Below, piece after piece: positions 56,876-64,000 of a DNA stretch of 64,000 nt. Position 1 is the stretch's first letter, and each line of letters opens with the position of its first letter. The position numbers were made by a program, and so were the translations under genes. The stretch covers positions 37,322 to 101,321 of the forward strand of contig CAZEHA010000004.1 in the NCBI GenBank assembly GCA_964511665.1, in the 5' to 3' direction. The notes beneath the pieces were generated by a model. That model was not told the origin of the DNA. It was given only the letters and a program-made list of their open reading frames with translations, and ran no database searches. The stretch is from JAGOEF01 sp964511665 (GTDB lineage Bacteria > Bacteroidota > Bacteroidia > Bacteroidales > ML635J-15).

Positions 56876-57214
56876 TTTTGTATGTATTGATTACTGCCTG
56901 CAATATAAACATTATCACAAAATATTGCATTGTTTTACGACATTTGTTTCAGGTTTTTTGAGCTTTGCATTCAATACTTCGATTCTGTTCAAATTTTATC
57001 TGTCAACCTACATTTCGCGCTATTATAAAGTTTTGTTTTCATGTATTTCGATGTTATCAGGCTTGTTATTGGCCACAAAGGCCACATAGTTTCATTAAAA
57101 CAAATTTTCATTATATTTGACAAGGTCAGATAGCGGGGCAGAAATGTTGAATTAATATAACCTGTTATGAAGAACCTGTAATTTTTTTCAAAAACAATCA
57201 GAAACCAAATACCT
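56876..57214. other. Intergenic region with a promoter
   Basis: 338 AT-rich bases between divergent genes. A -7 box TATATTTG (57112-57119) with TTTC 19 bases upstream points to the glycine-rich gene, leaving a leader of about 90 bases. A direct repeat GGCCACA occurs twice at about 57071-57086. I see no ORF or RNA gene in it. Confidence 0.5.
57112..57119 (+). promoter_or_regulatory. -7 box for the glycine-rich T9SS gene
   Basis: TATATTTG matches TAnnTTTG. A TTTC at 57090-57093 is a near match to the -33 element. It is the best promoter candidate for the gene at 57215. Confidence 0.5.
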
Positions 57215-59305
57215 ATGAAAAAACCTTACTTTCTGCTATTTGCCATAATGCTTATGGCAGCATTCAGCCTGAATGCACAAACGGTGTTAACCTATTCGAA
57301 TCCGGGCACTTATAGTTTCACGGTACCAGGCGGAATAACCGAAATTACAGTGGAGTGCTGGGGTGCCGGTGGCGGTGGCGGGCGGTCAACCTCCGATAAT
57401 ACCGGCCGCGGTGGTGGTGGTGGTGGTGCCTATGCCACAAAAACCTTTGTAGTTATACCCGGAGAAATGTATAGTTTAACTGTTGGAGCCGGAGGATCTG
57501 GAGGTAATCTAACTGCATTACAAAATTCGGGTGGTTCAAGCTTTTTCGGTGCCAATGTAGTACTGGCCAGTGGAGGAGGCGGTGTTGGTAACAATAGCAG
57601 TACAGCAGGCCTGGGCGGGGTCGACACTGACTGTATTGGCGATATTGTGTTTTCGGGCGGCAACGGTGCCGATGGCAGCGGAGGTAACTCGGGCGCCGGC
57701 GGAGGCGGTGCGGGCACTACCGAAAACGGTGGTAATGCCAATGCCATGATTGCTGGACAGGGAGGAATTATGCTGGGAGGAAACGGCGGAGACGGTCGCA
57801 GCAGTGCCGGTAGCGGAAACGTTGGATTCGCTTATGGTGGCGGGGGTGGGGGTGGCCGGAAAGGTGGATTTTTATCGTCGAACCAAAACGGAGGTGCCGG
57901 TGCCAGTGGTACCATAATTATTACTTTTACCTTACCAGAATGCAATGGCATACCCACAAGCGGCACAGCTATTGCAAGCTCTCCATCGGGTTGCAGTAAT
58001 ACCAATTTCACCCTTTCATCAGAAAATTATACCTATGCCGAAGGCATGGTGTACACCTGGGAATATTCTGATAATGGCATCGACAACTGGCAACTTCTGT
58101 ACGAAACTACCAACCCCTATGCAACAGAGTATGTTACCAACACTCAACATACTATTTACTACCGATTTGTAACATTTTGTACGCAAAGCAACGAAACAAA
58201 CTATAGCAATGTGGTAAGCTATCAGGTAAACTGTATAAACATTCCATCCACCGGATATCTAAGCACCTGTAGCGCGGCATTTTACGACAGTGGAGGGACT
58301 GTTGCCGATTACGGGAACAACCAAAATCACAGTTTCACCTTCTACCCCGAAACATCGGGTAATAAAATACGTATCGAATTCACTGCATTTAATATTCAGG
58401 ACAATTTCGACGGCTTACTTATATACAATGGCCCCGACAATACCTATCCGCTATTGTCGTCGGGGCTGGGCGCCGGCACCAATGCAAGCACCTGCCCTGC
58501 AGGTTCGTGGAGAGGCAGCTCACTGCCACCGGCATTAACTTCTTCGCACAGCAGTGGTGCGCTAACGTTTGTGTTTACTTCCGACAATACAACCACTGCA
58601 CCTGGTTGGTCGGCAAGCATAACCTGTGCCAACACACCCGACGACCCTGCCGAACTGATTTCGAATTCACCCCAGTGTGCACAGGTACTCATCTCGCCTC
58701 TTGGAGTGGCCCCTGCCGGCGAAATATGGTACTGGCAAACATCGCCCTACGGACAAAGCACGGCAAACAGCGATGATGAATTCATTGCCACTGTTTCGGG
58801 AACCTACTATTTACGTTCATATCGCATTGCCGATGGAGAATGGAGCAATGCCGTTGAAACAACGGTTCTGGTAATTCCCGATATCCCTGAAATACCTTCG
58901 GCTATAGCCGGAAATGTAAGCCCCGAAATAGGAAGCCTACAGCAATATTCGGTTATTCCTGTCGACAATGTAAGCTATAACTGGGTACTGCCCGATGGCT
59001 GGGAAATTCAATCGGGGCAGGGAACACATCTTATTGCCGCAATCGCAGCCGAAACCAATGGCAATATCAGCGTAACACCATCGAATATTTGCGGTATAGG
59101 GTCTGCCTCTACTGTGGCAACACAATTACCGGCTTACCGTGCAATAATTACATCGGTTGATTACGGAAGCAATGAATGGTGCACCGGCGAAACCCGCGAA
59201 GTAACAGTAAGCGTTAAAAACAATGGCACAGCAATCAGGTATTTACAACATCCGACATTCTTATTAAACCATTGCCCTCCGATTTGTTTGCCGGCGACAA
59301 TGTAA
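57215..59305 (+). pseudogene. Giant glycine-rich T9SS surface protein, N-terminal part (gene broken by frame change)
   Basis: 696 residues before a stop at 59303-59305. Signal peptide MKKPYFLLFAIMLMAAFSLNAQ. A glycine-rich domain (about 45-240, many GGGGG runs) is followed by an Ig-like stretch and a CUB-like domain (about 350-470, FTFYPETSGNKIRIEFTAFN, FDGLLIYNGPD). Two Ig-like regions then lead to EWCTGETREVTVSVKNNGT (about 655-673). After this the sequence becomes un-protein-like (IRYLQHPTFLLNHC...). It has no T9SS sorting domain of its own, while the next reading frame continues the protein and ends in one. Reading: one gene of about 1950 codons, broken by a deletion or sequencing error near 59230. 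Confidence 0.75.
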
Positions 59306-62300
59306 GCATCTGCCAATACGAATCGGTGCAACTGCAAGCATCGGTAGTGTGGCCGCCCAACGATCCGGTGGTATTTTCCGAAAACTTCGGTACGATAAGC
59401 GATGGGGCAATACCCGCAGGTTGGACAAGAACACATACCAATTGGGGTGCAAATTCATCAAGTAATGCGGGCGGTGTTTCGCCTGAACTGCGCTTTAACT
59501 GGACCCCGAATGAAACAGCTGTATTCAGGGTAAGAACTCCGTTAATCAATACCGAAAACGCCACCGGTTTGAATTTATCGTTCAGGCACAATCTCGACCA
59601 TTTCAGTGGGAATTATACCCTACGCATGCAAACCTCGCCCGACGGAAACACATGGACAAACCGCTGGACGTTGATAAATCCGGGAGCTGATGTGTCGGCA
59701 ACTCAGGTAAACGTAAATTTAAGTGTACTCGATGGCCAGTCGTTTTACGTAGCATTTGTTTTCGATGGCGATTCTTACAATGTCGATTACTGGTATATCG
59801 ATAATATTCTGCTGACAAAAAATATTGCAGGTCAGGGCGAAATTGTGTGGTCACCCTCTGAGAGTCTTAATGAGAATACTATTTTAAACCCCATAGCTTC
59901 ACCTGTATCAACACAAACCTACACAATAACGGCCATTTTTGGTGAATGCAGTGTAAGCGATGAGATTATGGTAATTGTAAATCCTGTTCCCGAAAATCCG
60001 ATTAATATATCGGCAGATCCTCCCATTATTTGCCCCGGAGCATCGAGCAACATAAAAGCAAACAGCCCCGGAAACTCTATCAGGTGGTGGAGCGAAGAAA
60101 CCGGCGGCGAATTGCTGGTTACACTGAACAGTGGCGAACTTTATGAGGTGTTTCCCGAAACTACAACTACCTATTGGGTCGAAAGTTTCGATGTCAACGA
60201 GTGTGTAAGCTACGAGCGTATCGCGGTTACCGTTGAAGTGGCCGAAATTTCGCTTGCTGCCGATGGCATTGCATCGCAATCGCTAATACTGGTATTGGGT
60301 GAATCAACGGTGCTATTTCCCGATGGCGGTCATCTGGGATGGGGTGCCGAATGGGAATGGTTTGAAGGTGACTGCGAAACAGGTGTGCTACTCGGCACGG
60401 GTAACGAAATCAACGTTCAACCGCAGCAACTTCCGGCCTATTATTCACTAAGAGCCACAGGCAACTGCAACACTACCGATTGCGTACAGGCTATTGTTAA
60501 CGAATCGTTGTATGGCGGCTGCGATGTAATTTATGTGTCGCCGCTGGGTCACGACAGCTACAATGCATCACCCGATTTTCCTATAAAAACTCTGTATAAA
60601 GCCATGAGCATGGTTACCGACACACGGAAACATATTAAAATGGCCGAAGGAACATACAACGAAAATCACTCAACAAATATGCTCGATGGGGTAATTATCG
60701 ATGGTGGATACGTGGTAAATGGTGTTAACTGGACAAAATCGAGCAATGCCGTTACACACATTCATTATGTTGAAAATACCGAAGGAACAAACCCGACTGT
60801 TGTGGAAGAAGACGAACATATACGGCACCTGATAGGTATAAAATCAGACAAAAAACACTTTTGGACAATTCAGGATTGCACCATAACTACCGACGATGTA
60901 ACCGGATTGGCTGCCGATGGACGCGGTAGTTCAAATTATGCATTATGGATTTTTAACTCCGGCGAATTTGCAATTACTCGTTGCAATATTACCAGCGGAA
61001 ATGCAAGCAGTGGTATGGCCGGAGAAACCACCATTCAGGGTGGCACCTTCGGCTTGGGTGGTGCAGGTGCTCCTGCAGGCAACAATGTTGGATTGCCCGG
61101 GCTACCGGGTGATGATGCAGGTGAACTCGCAGGTGGTGCAGGTGGCAATGGTGGTGCAGGTTGCCCCAGCGATTGCCGCGCCGATAATGGAGCTCCCGGC
61201 GAAACAGGCGAGCATGGCGATGGATATGCTGCCGGCGACCGACCCGTAATATCGCTTACTGCAGGTCTGTATTTTATGCCCTTAGGTCAATCGGAAGACG
61301 GAACTGCCGGTGCCGGTGGTGGCGGCGGCGGTGGTGGCGGCGGTAGCGGATATACCGACATACTGTGTGCTGCCCGTGCAGGTGGTGCGGGTGGACGCGG
61401 TGGACGCGGTGGTAATGCAGGAACCGGAGGTTTTGGTGGTGGCGGTTCGTTTGCCGTGTGGATGTATTTACCCGATGGCGATTACAATTTCGATTATGTG
61501 AACACCACACATGGCAATTATGGAATGGGTGGCGATGGCGGGGCAGGTGAAGCGGGTGAAACCAGTGAAACCGGGGCCACCGGATCGCTAAACAGTAGTT
61601 TCTGGTGTGGATCGAACAAAGGCGGTGGCGATGGCGGTACCGGTGGAAATGGCGGTAATGGTGGACGTGGTCGAGATGGTGGTAACGGCCTGGCTTACGA
61701 AGTAGTTATCGATGGTGTGGCATCGAATCAAAACAGTGTAATACCTACACATCCCATTGTTAGTGTGCATCACGAGACCTATAAGCTTTGTAATAACTCC
61801 GAAATACAAATCAATAAAGCATCGAATGCTTGGTACCTGCCCGACGGATTACAATTTGTAAACGACATAAATCCGACACAGACCTCGTATAACAACAGTT
61901 CGGCAAACGCAAAAGTATATGCCTCACAACCCGATGCACGCTTCAACCTCACCTCGCCATTAAACTATCCGGGTTTCATTATAACCGATGCCGTAAACCG
62001 TCCTCTGCCCGTAATTACACTTTCCGAATTGTCGTTCTGCGCTTCGGAAACAAGCACACTGAGTGTCTCGGCCGAAACCTGGAGTAACGAATACGAATAC
62101 GAGTGGCTTATTTTCGAATCAAGTTCGACCAATCCACTATTAAGCAGCAATCTGGCAGCACCTCAGTTTAATATCGGTTCACTCGAAGCCGGAACCTATC
62201 ATGTAAGCTATCGGGTTAAAGAGCGATGCTGCGGATGGAGTATACCCGTTTACAGCAGCTTCATAATCAACACAATTCCACCGGCTCCGGTTAGCCAGGG

Positions 62301-63051
62301 CGATGTTGAAGTTTGCGAAAACCTCTTACCGCAATACCTTATGGTGAACACCAACGGCAGCTATGTTGTCGACTGGTACGATGCACCCGAAGGCGGAAAC
62401 CTTTTGCTTGAAGCAAGTTTTACCTACCCCTGCGAAACACCCGGCACTTACTATGCAGAATCGAGAATACCCAACACCGAAGGATGTACCAGCTTGAGCC
62501 GTACTGCTATTAGCCTTACCACACTTCCGGTGGCATTAAAAGCGGTGAACCCAGCTCCTGCCCACAATCAAACTCAGGTGTCGGTAAACACCAATCTGGC
62601 CTGGCTGTCGGGAGGCAACACCACTTCGTACGACGTATATTTCGGAACATACGAGCCGGGTAGCTATCAGGCCAATATTCCGGGAACAAGCTTTGTGTTG
62701 CCGGTGCTCGATTACGAAACACAATACTTCTGGCGCATCGATGCTAAAAACAACTGCGGAACAACCACCGGCGATGTGTGGACCTTCGTTACTGCCGATG
62801 CCATTGGTATCGATACCCAAGCGAATAACACCGGCAACAGTATTTTGGTTTCGGAATACAACAATCGCATTGTAATTTCGGTTCCAAACAACGAACGCCT
62901 GATGGCTGTTGAGCTTTACACTGCGCATGGAGCCAAGCTGCTTTCAACAAAACAAACCGTAATCGATGTGTCGGGTCTGGCTCCCGGTATGTATATGGTT
63001 CGGGTGAGTACAAACCTGCAACAACACAGTGCAAAAGTACTTATCGACTAA
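59218..63051 (+). pseudogene. Giant glycine-rich T9SS surface protein, C-terminal part (same gene, -1 frame)
   Basis: The frame is open from 59218 (the codon after a TAA at 59215-59217) to 63051; a TTG at 59272 gives 1259 residues but no signal peptide. The start of sense is about NQVFTTSDILIKPLPSDLF. Domains in order from the TTG: a choice-of-anchor/MAM-like domain (about 40-185), Ig-like regions, a right-handed beta-helix-like domain (about 420-580), three glycine-rich inserts (about 590-810), more Ig-like, a FN3-like domain (about 1085-1175) and a T9SS sorting domain (about 1185-1259, ERLMAVELYTAHG, GMYMVRVS). It is an adhesin or matrix-like surface protein. It may be translated poorly or not at all if the frame break is real. 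Confidence 0.75.
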
Positions 63052-63070
63052 AAAATGAATTATCGCTAGT

Positions 63071-63100
63071 AAAACCGCTGTGCAATGCAGCGGTTTTTTT
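63071..63100. terminator. Bidirectional terminator between convergent genes
   Basis: A perfect 10-bp stem (63071-63080 AAAACCGCTG with 63088-63097 CAGCGGTTTT) has a TGCAATG loop and A-run/T-run flanks, so it can serve both the adhesin gene and the VOC gene. Confidence 0.85.
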
Positions 63101-63500
63101 ATTCCCAAAAATCGGAGGCAATTTCAATAAGATTACCCTCAGGATCGGCTATCATAGCCGATCGCATTTTCCAGGCTTCGTTGCGGGGAGCATAAATGGC
63201 TTTACTACCCATAGCCGTGGCCTTTTCGAAAAACACATCCACATTTTCGGGTGCCCCCACATTTAAGGCCAGTTCGAAGCTTCCGTTGATTCCCTGCGGA
63301 TACGATGGCGTGAGCCCCAGTAATTCGGGCAACATGCGGCGTTCGTACATGGCAAACCTGATTCCTTCGTGTTTAAATTCGGCATAGGGCCCTTCGCCAT
63401 CCCATTCAATATCAACACCAATCACCTTATGATAGAAATTAACCATAGTGTCCAAATCGTTTACAAAAATTCCGAAAAGGTTAAAGCTTATGTGGTTCAT
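63099..63500 (-). CDS. VOC-superfamily (glyoxalase/bleomycin-resistance-like) protein
   Basis: 133 residues from the ATG at 63500 (MNHISFNLFGIFVNDLDTMV); ATGs at 63506 and 63659 are in frame, but the longer form would begin upstream of a -7 box TATTTTTG (minus strand 63517-63524) and adds 53 unrelated residues. Two beta-alpha-beta-beta-beta repeats with a metal-type ending SAMIADPEGNLIEIAS (about 115-130) mark the family. The substrate is unknown. It is small and cytoplasmic, and shares a terminator with the adhesin gene. Confidence 0.85.
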   Translation of the reverse strand: MNHISFNLFGIFVNDLDTMVNFYHKVIGVDIEWDGEGPYAEFKHEGIRFAMYERRMLPELLGLTPSYPQGINGSFELALNVGAPENVDVFFEKATAMGSKAIYAPRNEAWKMRSAMIADPEGNLIEIASDFWE

Positions 63501-63795
63501 GTGCATCAGTTTTTGGCAAAAATAGAAAATCAAATCTATATATCGTTGTTTGCTGCATCGAAACAAAATCAGTGTGAATGTGCCAGTGCGAGTGAGCTGA
63601 AAAAAGAGTAAGTTATGTTTAACGCTATGAGTACGCAATTGCCAACCCACAAACAACACATTTAAAAAATACTGCTCACTAACCCAATTCCGAAAATGTA
63701 AAAGAATTGTTTTTTTGCTATCTCACAAAAAATTACTTAGTAATAAATTGAGATTAGTAAATTTATTTGATACTTTTGTAAAATATTTTCTAAAC
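63501..63795. other. AT-rich intergenic region
   Basis: 295 bases, more AT-rich than the rest of the window. They hold the VOC -7 box and the promoter of the AbiEi-like gene. I see no further ORF or RNA gene. Confidence 0.5.
63748..63778 (+). promoter_or_regulatory. Promoter of the AbiEi-like gene
   Basis: TTG at 63748-63750, a 20-base spacer and TACTTTTG at 63771-63778 match the Bacteroidota consensus. The start codon is 17 bases after the -7 box. Confidence 0.75.
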
Positions 63796-64000
63796 ATGAA
63801 TGCTAAAGAGTATATAAAATATCTGTTATCAATAGAAAGCTACTCATTTTCATTGGATGAGGTTGCTCAAGCAACCACAGGTAGTAGTAATTCTTTAAAA
63901 TTCGAACTCCTTAGATTATCAGATAAAGGAGAAATAATAAATCTACGTAAAGGTTTTTATTTAATTATCACACCTCGATATTCTTCAGCAAAAAAACTTC
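63796..64000 (+). CDS. AbiEi-family antitoxin, N-terminal part (cut by window end)
   Basis: The first 68 residues only; the frame is still open at the window edge. The start (MNAKEYIKYLLSIESYSFSL), a winged-helix-like DEVAQATTGSSNSLKFELLR segment and RKGFYLIITPRYSS fit the N-terminal domain of AbiEi, the transcriptional antitoxin of type IV (AbiE) toxin-antitoxin systems. AbiEi normally represses its own operon and is followed by the nucleotidyltransferase toxin AbiEii, which would lie just outside. The lower GC of this stretch suggests an accessory region beginning here. Confidence 0.7.
   Translation, partial: MNAKEYIKYLLSIESYSFSLDEVAQATTGSSNSLKFELLRLSDKGEIINLRKGFYLIITPRYSSAKKL

Noticed and set aside
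57068..57090. Repeat GGCCACAAAGGCCACA as a regulator site or attachment site
   Set aside because: It is a short direct repeat without a partner elsewhere in the window; too little to support a function.
57430..57747. Long proline-rich ORF on the minus strand
   Set aside because: It is the antisense shadow of the glycine-rich coding region (GGN codons read as NCC).
59210..59225. Programmed -1 frameshift at AAAAAC in the glycine-rich gene
   Set aside because: The preceding base is T, so the slippery heptamer is not X XXY YYZ and the slipped P-site codon would be TAA. The loss of sense in frame 1 also begins after this point.
61274..61510. His/Arg-rich minus-strand ORF
   Set aside because: It is a shadow of the glycine-rich inserts in the T9SS gene.
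1..64000. CRISPR arrays, insertion sequences, prophage and riboswitches
   Set aside because: No regularly spaced repeats, transposase or phage genes, terminal inverted repeats or recognisable riboswitch cores were seen by eye.

Overview
The window is chromosomal DNA of a Bacteroidota bacterium, most likely a member of the Bacteroidales. Four things point there. Type IX secretion (T9SS) parts occur together with secreted proteins that carry T9SS C-terminal sorting domains. Bacteroidota-typical families are present: DUF2723, a putative porin, PorV/PorQ-like proteins, a single-gene Lon and split transketolase. Many genes are preceded by the Bacteroidota -7 box TAnnTTTG, several of them with a TTG about 19-20 bases upstream. 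Shine-Dalgarno sequences are poor. About 47 genes are supported, tightly packed on both strands, with one tRNA (His). I saw no rRNA, CRISPR array, insertion sequence or prophage.

Layout. 0-9.6 kb: nitroreductase, Ig-like lipoprotein, asnS, rpoN, a PAP2-like membrane protein, an HD phosphohydrolase, a T9SS-exported esterase and a CarboxypepD_reg-like protein. 9.6-16 kb: lptB-purQ, a coiled-coil secreted protein, a DUF2723 membrane protein coupled to a polysaccharide deacetylase. 16-23.8 kb: TolC plus a membrane-fusion adaptor, tsaB, zinc-free L31, a GlmU-like protein, lon. 23.8-33.4 kb: porin, MltF-like lytic transglycosylase, then porU (T9SS sortase) and a PorV/PorQ-family barrel on the minus strand. 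33.4-39.7 kb: pssA-purS, tRNA-His, a Pif1-type helicase with RecQ-like tail, tsaC, a glycosyltransferase, dapD. 39.8-43.3 kb: a T9SS-exported PNGase F-like protein. 43.4-49.1 kb: mnmG, adenine deaminase, dtd, a small lipoprotein, a MazG-like protein and deoC. Two parS-like sites flank the deaminase. 49.1-56.9 kb: a DMT transporter, a polyprenyl synthase, queD, the C-terminal half of transketolase, an M15 peptidase and a large receiver/PEP-binding protein. 57.2-63.1 kb: a giant glycine-rich T9SS adhesin-like gene broken into two frames. 63.1-64 kb: a VOC protein and the start of an AbiEi-type antitoxin cut by the window edge.

How the genes work together. Most are housekeeping: translation and tRNA modification (asnS, rpmE, mnmG, tsaB, tsaC, dtd), purine synthesis (purQ, purS), envelope lipids and LPS export (pssA, lptB, polyprenyl synthase) and cell wall (dapD, MltF-like, M15). 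The accessory theme is surface export: PorU and the PorV/Q-like protein are sortase and shuttle candidates for the esterase, PNGase F-like and giant adhesin-like cargo in the same window.

The points most worth a second look are the parS pair near mnmG, the GAF/receiver/PEP-binding protein without a phosphohistidine domain, the broken adhesin gene, the tRNA-His acceptor-stem mismatches and the orphan half of transketolase.
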